Source: Hesperophylax magnus (Eukaryota > Arthropoda > Insecta > Trichoptera > Limnephilidae). Taken from it: 64,000 nt of DNA. The stretch covers positions 1 through 64,000 of the forward strand of contig JAIUSX010000718.1 in assembly GCA_026573805.1 (NCBI GenBank), given 5' to 3'. Shown piece after piece: positions 54,066-64,000 of the stretch. The notes below the pieces were generated by a model that did not search any database, was not told the DNA's origin, and worked only from the letters and a program-made list of their open reading frames with translations. Made by a program: the position numbers and the translations under genes. Each line of letters opens with the position of its first letter. The first letter of the stretch is position 1.

Positions 54066-56016
54066 TGCAAAATTAAATGCACTTATCAAACAGCGCAACA
54101 ATGCGTTTAAAATCTGGAAAAAAAATCAGCAAAGTGATATATTCACAGCAATGAGAAATAAAACAAGAAATCAAGTTACCAACTATAGAAGATATGTTAA
54201 AACTAAATACTACACGACTATATTTAAAGAAAACCTGCGTAATCCGCGACAGACATGGAAAATAATAAATGCAATTCTAACAAATAGCTCGACACCCCAG
54301 AAAGATGAAATTGAATGTCTTCTCATTAAGAATGAAGAAATAACACGCCCAACACAGATAGCTTCAACTTTTAACAACTTCTTTATATCAGTTGGGGAAA
54401 ACTTAGCAGCTACAATTGCATCATATCCAGATGATTCTATCACTATAAACACGGATCAAAAAGCAATCCAGTCCTTATACATGGCCAAAACAAATAAAAC
54501 AGAAGTTCTCAGTATCATCTCTCAACTAAAGTCTAATGCATCTCCAGGTTTAGATGGAATTACACCAGTGTACCTGAACTTTTGCAAAGATATATTAGCT
54601 GACCACCTTGTTTTTCTTATTAATCAATCCCTGAATAGTGGAATCTTCCCAGATCAACTAAAGATAGCAAAAATAATTCCGATTTACAAAGATGATTGCA
54701 AAAAAAATCCTTCTAATTACCGTCCTACATCCATCCTCTTTGTCGTCTCTAAAGTTTTTGAAAAGGTTATTAAGCTTAGGCTCACTAAATATCTCCTATC
54801 AAACAATTTACTCGCATCCCAACAGTATGGATTCAGAAACCAATCTAACACAAAATGTGCTGCCTTCGATTTTGTATACGCCCTCCAAAAGCATATAGAC
54901 CAGGGTAAGCATGCTGCAGGCTTATTTATAGATTTAAAAAAGGCTTTCGATACGGTTGACCATGGGATACTATTAAATAAGCTAGAACACCTAGGCATAG
55001 TAGGCACTCCCCTGAAGTTACTGTGTAGCTACCTCTCTAACCGACACTGTCAGACCTTTGTTGGAAAGGGGACAAGCAGCATGGGAACGATAAAATGTGG
55101 CGTGCCTCAGGGCTCCGTACTTGGACCATTACTATTTTTAATATATATAAATGATATTGCTAAATGGGGACTTAAGGGTACAATACAACTCTATGCAGAT
55201 GACACAGTGATTCTTTATCACAATAATGATTTAAACGAACTTGAAAAGGAAATGGAAAGGGATGTAGCTTGCCTGGAAAACTGGCTGCGATTAAACAAAC
55301 TTAGCCTAAACATAAAAAAAACACATTACATACTGTTTGCAAATAAAAAAAATGTAATTCTTAATATAAGTCTTGATAATAACCACCTTGAAAGGGCTGA
55401 TGTTACAAAATATCTTGGCCTTTTCATTGATACACAACTCACATGGAATCACCAATTTAAACATGTTCTATCCAAAATTACTCCTACAACTGGTGTTTTA
55501 TATAGACTTCGCGGGTTACTTCCTCCCTCTCTATTAAAATCGATTTACCATGCTATGATTCACTCACATCTAATATATCTCGCCGGAATCTGGGGATTTG
55601 CTACAAAAAAAATGATTTCAGAAGTCCAAGTCGTCCAAAATAGAGCCCTGCGAAATATTTTCAGTTTACCCTGGGACACACATGTCAAAGACATCTACAG
55701 AAACACCCAAATACTTCCTTTTAATACCATTCCCACTTTTGAAATAACGAAAACTATATTACAAGTAATTCAACACTCGGCACATTCCAACACTACACTC
55801 TATTACAATTACGACGTACACCAACACAACACAAGAAATCACAACAAACTACATATACCAAAAATCAAATCAACAAAATATGGACTAAGATCCCTGGAAT
55901 ACATAGCTCACACAAAATATAATCAACTACCCAACGAGATCAAATGTGCAAGTCAATGTAAAAAGACCCAAACTAACATGCTCAAACTTCATCTTATTAA
56001 TGACTATCTGAAATAA
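54055..56016 (+). CDS. LINE reverse transcriptase
   Basis: The frame continues from the endonuclease after the shift (DAKLNALIKQRNNAFKIWKK), with 621 residues from the first ATG at 54151. RT motifs: SPGLDGITP, AKIIPIYKDD, NYRPTSILF, FIDLKKAFDTVDHGIL (A), CGVPQGSVLGPLLF (B) and LYADDT (C). It closes with HTKYNQLPNEIK. Only the one frameshift separates it from an intact protein. Confidence 0.9.
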   Translation, partial: EGFDAKLNALIKQRNNAFKIWKKNQQSDIFTAMRNKTRNQVTNYRRYVKTKYYTTIFKENLRNPRQTWKIINAILTNSSTPQKDEIECLLIKNEEITRPTQIASTFNNFFISVGENLAATIASYPDDSITINTDQKAIQSLYMAKTNKTEVLSIISQLKSNASPGLDGITPVYLNFCKDILADHLVFLINQSLNSGIFPDQLKIAKIIPIYKDDCKKNPSNYRPTSILFVVSKVFEKVIKLRLTKYLLSNNLLASQQYGFRNQSNTKCAAFDFVYALQKHIDQGKHAAGLFIDLKKAFDTVDHGILLNKLEHLGIVGTPLKLLCSYLSNRHCQTFVGKGTSSMGTIKCGVPQGSVLGPLLFLIYINDIAKWGLKGTIQLYADDTVILYHNNDLNELEKEMERDVACLENWLRLNKLSLNIKKTHYILFANKKNVILNISLDNNHLERADVTKYLGLFIDTQLTWNHQFKHVLSKITPTTGVLYRLRGLLPPSLLKSIYHAMIHSHLIYLAGIWGFATKKMISEVQVVQNRALRNIFSLPWDTHVKDIYRNTQILPFNTIPTFEITKTILQVIQHSAHSNTTLYYNYDVHQHNTRNHNKLHIPKIKSTKYGLRSLEYIAHTKYNQLPNEIKCASQCKKTQTNMLKLHLINDYLK

Positions 56017-56418
56017 TAATGTTGTGTATGTCCCATCATATGTCCATTTAATACATACAGCTATATGTTTCATGTAATGCGTATCATTCCCGCAATGAGT
56101 TTATTAACTCCTGGGAGTACAATGCTTTATATAATATACTATATTCTGTGTTGTATACTTTTAATAAAAAAAATTTAAAAAAAAAAAAAATTGACGTAAA
56201 TAAAGTAAAAGTTTTGTTTACACAGGAAGAGAAGAAACCCGTTATTCTGGAAGGCAGGAGAATAGAAGACATATTTTTTCTTTAACTTTATTAAATAGAA
56301 TTTCGCAGCACGACTCTTTTTATGATTGTAATTATCTAACTTAGAGATAGTTGAGCGTATACTTCGAGATGACAAGTTCTGGGAAGAAAAAATGCTTATT
56401 AAATTAACTAATTTTTAA

Positions 56419-56568
56419 ATGGATTGCATTCTTGTCGAGCTTATCGATCCTGGAGTCACAAGGTCTATGAATGTTCGTGATCCTCCACATATCTTAGATA
56501 TTGTATGTAAAGAACGTCAATTTGGAAAGCGTCGTTTAGATTTCGACGAAATGCTATTTATTGAATAA
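56419..56568 (+). other. small 49-codon frame, unidentified
   Basis: MDCILVELIDPGVTRSMNV ending KRRLDFDEMLFIE, stop, then AT-rich sequence with aataaa at 56620. It resembles the end of a real protein with a 3' UTR, but no family is recognised. Confidence 0.2.
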
Positions 56569-56569
56569 T

Positions 56570-57330
56570 TATTTTCGTTTTTTATATAAAATTATTTTTA
56601 CTATTTCTAACTTATATTATAATAAATGATGGCCTTTATACAAAAAAAGTTGCATCTTATGCTTTTTACATTACATAATTATTTGTTTTATGTAACTTTT
56701 TGTAAACGATAATAATAAATATTGAAAATGACTGATATTTTATTTATCTTGTCAATATATTCAGATATAATTATGATCAGATATTATGAAAATGATTCGT
56801 GATTGAATACCGTATTGCTTTGACATCTGTCAATGAAGAACACGTCGGTTACGAGTCATAAGTTACTGCCTACCGTCTAGCAGTATGGTTACAGAAATCT
56901 GATAAGAATCATAAAATCATGAGCTCCTTCTGCAATAGGTAACGTTTCTATCGAAATTTACCTAAAACATGCACATTCAACTTATTTTATTATTATTATT
57001 CACATAGTTTGAAAGACGCCCATTATTAAGCATTTCATGTTCAAACCTTACTCATGGGTACCATCTAGTGGATTTCATCGCTGCTCTGACTTCGAACTGT
57101 TCGTGGTGTCGGGTGTTCCCCGTTCCAACGTATGTACTTCATTCCTCTGCACCCCGAAATATTATAATATTTAATGCGAAGCGGAGCGCGTGTGAAACTA
57201 ATTTGCTTCGCCCACTTAAAGCGCGTTCACGCCCATAACTGACATTTTTTTATTTTTTTATAAATTTAATTTAGATTAAATTTGATAATATTATTATTAA
57301 GTTCTGCAAGTGTTTTAGTTTTTTATTATT
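56570..57330. other. no gene recognised
   Basis: AT-rich; a GC-richer spot at 57080-57230. Nothing identified. Confidence 0.4.
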
Positions 57331-57850
57331 GTGACAGCTGTTTCGGCTTACAAGGCCATTTTCAAACTGTGGTTTATTCCACATTGAGACGACGTATTTA
57401 TGCTATTTCAAATGTAAATTTTGAAGGTGATTTATTACTGGTTACACCGATGACAATATGATCTATTGTTGGTTAAACCAATCTATGTTTTCCCCTCAGT
57501 AAATGGTAATGAGTTCTTAAGTATTTACTAATGACTTTATTGCTATGAATTATTTGGGTGCATTATACTGCTTGGGTTTTGTGAAAATACTGAGAAGTGG
57601 TGAGTAAATTATTTTCCGTACTTTATTAATTAGTGTTAAGTTTGGGTCATTCGTTCGTTTATTGATTTCTAATTGTTCAAGTAAATTTAATCTAATGCCC
57701 TTTTTTTCTATATGCAATGGTTTAGGACCCTTGTTGTTAAACCATTGTTGTTTACCACCATACGCCGTAAAAGTAAATCTCCCCAGATTTATAAAATTCG
57801 GTACTTCAACCTTGCTAATAAGCAAAAATGTAAAATTTTAGGCTAACAGG
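57331..57850 (-). mobile_element. Penelope-like element relic
   Basis: The minus frame (57825-57550) ends RLNLLEQLEINKRTNDPN with LINKV, the characteristic C-terminal tail of Penelope-like proteins after the GIY-YIG nuclease. Downstream, 57370-57331 carries ggcc...ggccgaaac-type hairpin and gaaacagctgtc, the conserved hammerhead-derived part of Penelope LTR-like ends. The first core motif is degraded (ttgaaaa for ctgangа-type). Confidence 0.65.
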
Positions 57851-58254
57851 CGCAACAGCCATCGTCAAGCGGGGGGTGGGGAGGGATATTTATTCTGTTA
57901 TAAATAATGTTTAATTTCCTGCTATTTTGGCAGAATAAACACTATTTTATGATAGTTAAGTAGTTTCCTACAAAGCTTTTGATAGTGTAATATTTATTTA
58001 TACCTTGGTGTGATAAATAAAATTTGATAAATATTCATTTCCTTGGATATTTCAATTATTATTTTATGTACATCCATCTGCTGTCCTATACACCCCTGAT
58101 ATTCTGAATTTCTCTATAGATAATCAACACGGAGCAAAGAATATCCCCAATGAGAGACAAGGGATAAATATTATATATACTATTATATTCACCATTTAAT
58201 GATTGGTGAAAACGTACATCCGATTCATTATTTCTCAAGATACAGTTGTTTTTT

Positions 58255-58330
58255 TTTAAATAATAATATTTGGATGATTTATATGGCGCCGTTTTTGTAC
58301 TAAATCACCTCAAGGGCGCTAGTATTTAGG
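58255..58330 (-). mobile_element. short LINE tail (family A)
   Basis: aataatatttggatgattta, ggcgccgtttttgta and caagggcgct match the reverse complement of the 62327-62745 end. Confidence 0.65.
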
Positions 58331-58617
58331 TACTCTTTGCAGATAAAATCCCAAACCAAATAAAACTTTTGCTCGAATTGTTCGGTTTTTTTTTTCGATT
58401 CGAATATGTGGGGAACAAAATCCAAGACGAATAAGTAAAACTTCAACGCTGTAATAAAGTTCCGACTTATATACCAAAACAATCTAATTTGTTATAGATA
58501 TTAATATAGTATAACGTTTTTACAATAACTGTTTCATAATTAAATTAACGTTTCACAGCAACATTGAGCAAGCGTCGCACAGACGCTATCTCTATGAAGA
58601 AAGTTGGCTATTTAATT

Positions 58618-59197
58618 TGACACGTTACATTACATAAGAACATTCGACATTTGAAATTATATTCTGTTTTCACCACAAAATTAACTAGAATTTGACATGT
58701 AACATTACGTTAGAGAGACATTCGAAATTATATTTTTTTTCACTACAAAATTAACTAGAATTTGATATGTTACATTACATTAGAGACATTCGAAATAATA
58801 TTTTTTTTCACTACAAAATTAACTAGAATTTGATATGTTACATTACATTAGAGACATTCGAAATTATATTCTTTTTTCACTACAAAATTAACTAGAATTT
58901 GATATGTTACATTACATTAGAGACATTCGAAATTATATTTTTTTTTCACTACAAAATGAACTAGATTTTAACATTGTTTCATAGTGCTTTCGCACTAACG
59001 AAGTATTGAATTCCATATGTCTAAACAACTTTAGGGTGCACAGTTTACACCCGGGCTTTGCAAGCGAGTTCCCTACAGAACATCGGACTATGTTACATTC
59101 CATTAGAGAGACATTCGAAATTATATTCTTTTTTCACTACAAAATCAACTAGAATATGACGTGTCACATTACATTAGAAAGAGACATTCGAAATTAA
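58618..59197. repeat. 68-bp minisatellite interrupted by an insertion
   Basis: The unit contains gttacattacattagagaca, ttcgaaattatatt and cactacaaaattaactagaa. About five copies to 58970, then unrelated DNA (58972-59088), then about 1.6 more copies. Confidence 0.9.
58972..59088. repeat. insert in minisatellite, partly repeated at 62756
   Basis: tgtttcatagtgctttc, acgaagtattgaat and gtctaaac are shared with 62756-62815. Confidence 0.6.
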
Positions 59198-59701
59198 AAT
59201 GATTTAATTCCGTGCACCCACTGGAGATTATGCGTTTGTCCGCTCCACATAACACAACCTTAGTAAGTAGGTATGTACGAGTATTCCCCGATACGGTGTG
59301 ATTGTAGGCCGCTGAGTCGTTATAATGCTCCCTCATCGGTCGTGAAAAGGCCACGGACCCGCGCCCTGTCTCCGTAGGGTCCCAACCAAACTGTCGATAT
59401 ATACGTGTCAACTGAGCATTACAATATAAGCTCAACTGCACGGTGGCAATGATGCCACTTACCAATTGAAGTTATTTAATTAGTCACAACAATCATATTA
59501 TTCTTATTTTCTCAAGGACGGGTTGTTTCACTAAATTAAATTATTCATCAAATTTCAAGTTAAAATTCAAGTTCGGTAAATGTTCTATAAATGTTCTGTT
59601 ATTATTTTCTCACACAAACTTGGATGTATCCGACGTCATCTCACATTCGGTGCGTCATTTTAAAAATAACCCTTCAAAATTAAGAGAAAACTATGTAAAA
59701 A

Positions 59702-60110
59702 TCTATGCATATAAATAAAAATGTAAATGTTCGTTTGTTCAAAATCTTAAATCTCCGAAAGTTTTCACCTTTGTGAAATTTTGACACAACTTTGCATTCG
59801 AATACGATTGTGTTTTTTATGTAGCTATATTATATATAGATGTCACCCGTGACAGGTAAAAACATGCTTTTTTGAAAAAACTTCTGTTGGACAAACAAGG
59901 CTTTTTTTATAAACAGCGCCATCTGTTGGATGTAAAAGCAATACGCTCTATTGTTTCTCTATCTGCACAGACAGACTACATGTAAAAACATGCTTTTTTG
60001 AAAAAAAAAACAGCGCCATCTGTTTGACGTAAAAGCAACAAGCGCTATTGTTTTTCTATCTTTACAAATCAATGACTAAATAAAATACCTTTGAGGCACA
60101 GACAGACTAG
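59702..60110 (+). mobile_element. non-autonomous Helitron, partly tandem (15840-16142 family)
   Basis: Starts TCTATGCATATAAAT after A. Shares caaaatcttaaatctccgaa, gacaggtaaaaacatgc and cagcgccatctgttgga with the minus copy in fra. The 3' half (from gtaaaaacatgcttttttga) is duplicated. CTAG before T at 60107-60110, but the terminal hairpin is not evident. Confidence 0.65.
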
Positions 60111-60139
60111 TAAAAAATAAAAGTAGGAATTATTTCAAA

Positions 60140-60394
60140 AATTGTCGAGAAAATGTTTAATTTCACCCTGTTGTATTGTTGTTGGGTAGGTACCTACTTA
60201 GTCGGGTATTTCCTGCGTGGCCAGATTTCCCCGAGGGGCCCTTATCCTCCACTGGCCACCGGCCCTTATGCGGATCCCGAGCACCGGGCCTGCCCTGTCA
60301 CCCCAAGGGCCGGACACCCGCAGTATTGTGACGTGACCCCAAACACGAGACACTCGCACGCTCCCTTTATACATTTTGGTATTTATTTACCTAC
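60140..60394. other. GC-rich island
   Basis: ccgaggggccc, ccaccggccc and caagggccggacac in otherwise AT-rich DNA. An 85-codon frame here is Pro/His/Thr-rich and matches nothing known. Confidence 0.35.
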
Positions 60395-60440
60395 TAGCGC
60401 AGACCCGTGAAAAATCACGATATTCAACATTTAAAAAAAA
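60395..60440 (-). mobile_element. Helitron 3' end (45055-45498 family)
   Basis: The minus strand has cgtgatttttcacg, ggtctgcg and CTAG before T. The body to the right is not recognisable. Confidence 0.55.
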
Positions 60441-60689
60441 TGATTTAAAAAAAAAATGCCACAGCCGAGAGTGGAATCCATATCAACTGCTTGGTAGCAA
60501 CTATGCTCACCATTTTATTTATTACAGCACCAACTGTTTTAAGAACGGCGGCATATGCACTGAAAATAATAAGAATATAAATGAATATAAAATGAGAACG
60601 CCACAAATACATTCATGCCCTGTCGCCGTAACAATAAAGATAACTCAAAACATGAATATATTTTTAATTAATTTTATTTGGTACAATAT

Positions 60690-61050
60690 TTATATTTGAA
60701 TTTAGAATTTATTATATTATTTGATAATATGGGCCTCACTCATATGTAAGTATCTTTAAGTCACAGTTGTAAATATATGTCATTTTTAATCACAAGTTAA
60801 GGCGAAGCTTAATGCTAAATCACTATTTTGATTAATCTTTATAACGAATTGGTTTACATTGTGAATACCAAATTTTTTGTGCCTGCATGCTGTGTAGATC
60901 AAGTTCAGTGATATTTTGACTTTATATTTATTTTTTTGCAATTGTTTTGAATAGTTGTTTCCTGCACTATTTTCGTGTATAATTTCGTAAATATTTTTTA
61001 TATATATGTATGTAAAAGTCTTAATAGGCGTGAAATAAATAAATAAATAT
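60690..61050 (+). mobile_element. LINE 3' UTR and tail (family C, diverged)
   Basis: Ends gtaaaagtcttaataggcgt then gaaataaataaataaata. Upstream is AT-rich UTR-like sequence with no coding part. Confidence 0.5.
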
Positions 61051-62326
61051 GCTTTAGATAAATTGAAGGTTTTCCTATCGTTTCGCTTGAGTACAATACA
61101 AATAAAAATAAAAAAATCAATAAAAAATATAAATGTAAACTACTAAAAAAAAAAATATTTTCAATAGAAATGTATGAACGCGTAAAGGAAAAAACTTAAA
61201 AAAATACAGTATTATAGCTAAGATTATCTGTGACAGTTTCACTAGATTAACTTTTTTGCTTTCCTATAAAATTATTTACAAAATAAATAAAAACCAGTTT
61301 TGTGCTTGAAATCGAACGTTTCTAGACTCCGTTTGTCAAGCGATTTTAATGCCTATTACCATCTATATAAGGTTTACCAAAAATATACACATTTTTTGCT
61401 TGTAGCTTCCTCTTAGGCCAGTAGTTATAAGTCTTGGTCGTAAGACTTAGATTTAAATCACGAGTTATAATTAGAAACCTTAGTTGTAAGCCAATTTTAT
61501 TAAAAATTTGTTCGCAATTTCTCTTAGGTGAATTTGTTTTACCTATTTGCAAACGTGAAAGAAAGGTCTTTTACCCCATTTGTACAAAGGAAAAACCACC
61601 CCCTTTCACCACTGAATTATTTTTTATATCTTTTGCGTGAATGGGTGAAGCGACACGCATTCTCTATAAAAGGTCATACACAGTGGCGTGGCGAACGCTC
61701 GGGCAGTCGCCAGGGGACCAGTGTTGCCAACTCGGCTCCTTTAGAGCTAGAGATGTAGCTCTAAATTGAGGCCGTCAGCTCCAAAAAATGGTTTAACCTT
61801 GTACTGGACACCTACGCCAGTGACATCGACTGTAAAATGCCGGTTTTCTCTCGGGAGTACCTTGGGTAAGGATTTGCAATGAAACACAACTTCGCGAATG
61901 TCATCGGGCAACCGACTGGTTGGGCCAGTTGTTTGCGTATTTATTGGGTTAAAATACAGTTTCTACACGTGTTAATGGGGAGCAATTATTCTTATATCTA
62001 AACAGAAATATTATAAGGCGTCATAGCGCCGAGAATTAATTACTAAGGTCCCACAGTTTTGTTGTGTGCGTAATTCATCTTTGAACTGGCGATATGACAC
62101 GTTAACGGTGATTTAAAATCTCACCATAGTGTGAGATAAGCCTCAAAGGATTCGGCATCGTAAAATGTGTAATATCAGAATATTCATTTTCTTAATTATT
62201 TAATAATTATTAGGTACATCCATCTGCTGGCCGGTACAAGCCTCTTAGCTCGTTTTTTCGATAATCTAGCTCCTTTTTTAATCTGGCTTTCACCATTGAA
62301 GTAAAATTCATGTATTGTTGATCACC
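61051..62326. other. no gene recognised
   Basis: AT-rich with a GC-richer part 61680-61880. Frames up to 76 codons without family resemblance. Confidence 0.4.
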
Positions 62327-62745
62327 ACAGGTGATCGCGCTTTCGGAGTATCTGGGCCGAAGGCTTGGAATAAACTCCCTCCGGAACTAAGATCCATAAC
62401 AAGTCGAACAGAATTCAGGTCTAAACTAAAAACTTACCCTTTTAAGCTGTCGTACCCTTAAATTAAATATACCATTCCTAAGAGAAAGTCCAGTATATTC
62501 AAATTTTCAATTAAGTCCTAAATCCTGTATCTAAATTTCGCCAATAAACAATTAGAAAATGTTAATTAAGTGTTAATCTCAAGTGACCTACCAGGTAAGT
62601 ATTGTACTGTATATTTTCTCCATAAATAGTTAAGTAATAACATAGATCACTGTAGGAATGTATTATAAGTTTGTACAGCGCCCTTGAGGTGTTTTTGCAC
62701 AAAAACGGCGCTATACAAGTCATCCAAGTATTATTATTATTTTAT
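62327..62745 (+). mobile_element. LINE 3' end (family A)
   Basis: Encodes DRAFGVSGPKAWNKLPPELR, SITSRTEFRSKLKTYPFKL and stop, then a 3' UTR ending gcgcccttgaggtgtttttg, caaaaacggcgc and (att)n. Sister of the minus copy at 25655-26170. Confidence 0.85.
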
Positions 62746-63129
62746 TATTATTATTGTTTCATAGTGCTTTCACACAAACGAAGTATTGAATACCGTTAGT
62801 CTAAACTTAAATTTTGAAAAACATTGTGGGGGATCCAGAAAAATTTCGGACATACCACGGTCTTGGCTCTTTTTCAGCTCCTTTTCGGGAGACGTCTGGC
62901 TTAATTTTGAAAATCGAGTTAGTAACATTGCACGTTACCCGGACCCGGGGCGCGTCGGGAGTCGCTTAAGTCCCAAATAAAAGAATTTCACGTCCCTGAT
63001 CGGTTGTTTTTCTTAATAATAGTTTGGGAGCGTAAGCCAAAGACGGCACCTTAGAGGATTAACGCTTGCAAGGTGGCACTTCTACGTACATAAATACCCA
63101 TTTACACATCTAGACATCCTCAATTTGAT

Positions 63130-63420
63130 ACCCACGCCCCTGGAACCATTTTTCGGTTTGCTGCGTTTGGTGACCCAGGGGTTCATCGGGTGAGGTGTGT
63201 TCAGGATGCGCCTACCCAACGGCTGCATGACGTGCCGGATCTTAAGAGGCTGGTTTGACCTCTCTAACTGGTCTCCCGACCCATCGCCTTGCGCCACAGT
63301 GGGAGGGAATATATTCATACGTACACACTGATCCCTAGATTCCTACCCAAAACTCATACATTTTACCTTCCAAGAAGTTCCTCACCTTCCTTTCCTTAAA
63401 AAAGACACTCCAAACAGCAT
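63130..63420 (+). repeat. dispersed repeat, uninterrupted homologue of the gypsy target
   Basis: ggttcatcgggtgaggtgtg runs through the point where the gypsy element inserted in the other copy. Followed by shared ctggtctcccgaccca, attcatacg and ccttcctttcctta. Confidence 0.85.
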
Positions 63421-63439
63421 CCCCAAAGATGCTGTTTGG

Positions 63440-63510
63440 AGTTTGCTCACGTACGTTGCAAGTGGTTTGCTACGTTTGGTGATATAGCAGGGGTGCCCGG
63501 GTTCATCGAG
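63440..63510 (+). repeat. partial copy of the same repeat
   Basis: gctacgtttggtgatatagc, ggggtgcccgggttcatcg and gtgaggt, then abruptly a (attt)n LINE tail. Confidence 0.75.
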
Positions 63511-64000
63511 TGAGGTATTTATTTATTTATTTATTTATTTATTATTTTATTTACGCCCTAATGGGCTTTTACATGAAAATATACATTTACATTGATTACA
63601 ATAATTGAACATAAGAAGATAAATGGAGTTAATTGTAAGAAAGCAACACATATAATAAAATTTTGTGCAAATTAGCAAAACACTAATAAGATGGATTCAA
63701 TATAAAAAAATATACCCAAGCATGAAATAGTAAGTAAAAGAAAGTTCAACATAAAAAGTAAGTAAGTGGGTGTGTTTAAACCCAGTATTAATTGTGTGTT
63801 TAACAAATCGATAAACCAATATAAATTAGAGTGTAACTTACTCGTGAGGTAAAGAACATTATAACAGAGATTTAAAAAAAAAATAACAAAATAAGAGTTG
63901 CACCTGTAAAAAGCAAAAACTAATAGAATTTAGCAATATCGACATGAATAAGAAATAATCAGATCTGAGATGGAACATAGTGTTATGTATAAAAAGTAGT
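63511..64000 (-). mobile_element. LINE tail (family C) and following AT-rich DNA
   Basis: The minus strand has gtaaaagcccattagggcgt followed by (aaat)n at 63575-63511. The sequence to the right is probably its 3' UTR, without coding signal. Confidence 0.55.

Larger units (their letters stand above)
53440..56190 (+). mobile_element. second LINE, 5' truncated, one frameshift, poly-A-like tail
   Basis: Partial endonuclease, complete RT, short 3' UTR and an A-rich end at about 56166-56190. Different family from the 48302 element, with no (taaa)n tail. Confidence 0.85.

Overview
This window looks like insect nuclear DNA. It is AT-rich, intron-rich, and packed with LINEs, Helitrons, a Ty3/gypsy element, mariner-like elements and minisatellites of insect type. 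I cannot name the order with confidence. There are no prokaryotic operons, rRNA genes or CRISPR arrays, and no convincing tRNA gene.

Region 1 (1-17050, minus strand) is most of the ectodomain of one host gene: frazzled/DCC/neogenin, the Netrin receptor. Fifteen coding exons with mutually consistent splice phases encode four Ig domains followed by three and a half fibronectin type III (FN3) domains, about 809 residues. The signal-peptide exon lies upstream (right of 17050). The remaining FN3 domains, the membrane segment and the cytoplasmic P motifs lie to the left of the window. The introns hold a MITE with TA target duplications, LINE relics, Helitron copies, SINEs, two minisatellites and an apparent heat-shock promoter (perfect HSE, TATA box and initiator) oriented like the gene. 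One intron keeps a long reading frame that is in frame and phase-compatible with the first FN3 exon, suggesting an alternative acceptor.

Region 2 (17-34 kb) holds no recognisable host gene. It contains a decayed autonomous Helitron (minus strand, 3' hairpin and CTAG end at 20862), whose tyrosine-bearing Rep segment has been replaced by a LINE tail. It also holds an internally deleted mariner-like element with perfect 31-bp terminal inverted repeats (TIRs), LINE 3' ends, SINEs, a small complete Helitron (31462-31766) and minisatellites.

Region 3 (34570-42575) is a complete young Ty3/gypsy retrotransposon. Its two 689-bp LTRs look identical and are flanked by a perfect AGGT duplication. Gag and Pol are intact and joined by a canonical A-AAA-AAC minus-one frameshift site directly before the gag stop. 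It interrupts a dispersed repeat of which an uninterrupted copy is present near 63.2 kb.

Region 4 (43-64 kb) is nested repeat DNA. A structure with roughly 480-bp terminal inverted repeats (46563-52878) carries three phase-consistent exon-like segments of an unidentified gene, a 107-bp triplication, and a LINE with an intact 960-residue endonuclease/RT ORF inserted into it. A second LINE (one frameshift), a Penelope-like relic with a hammerhead-like motif, more Helitrons and LINE tails follow. The most noteworthy items are the exon-carrying long-TIR element, the fra intronic extension, the heat-shock promoter inside fra, and the gypsy frameshift site with its altered zinc knuckle.
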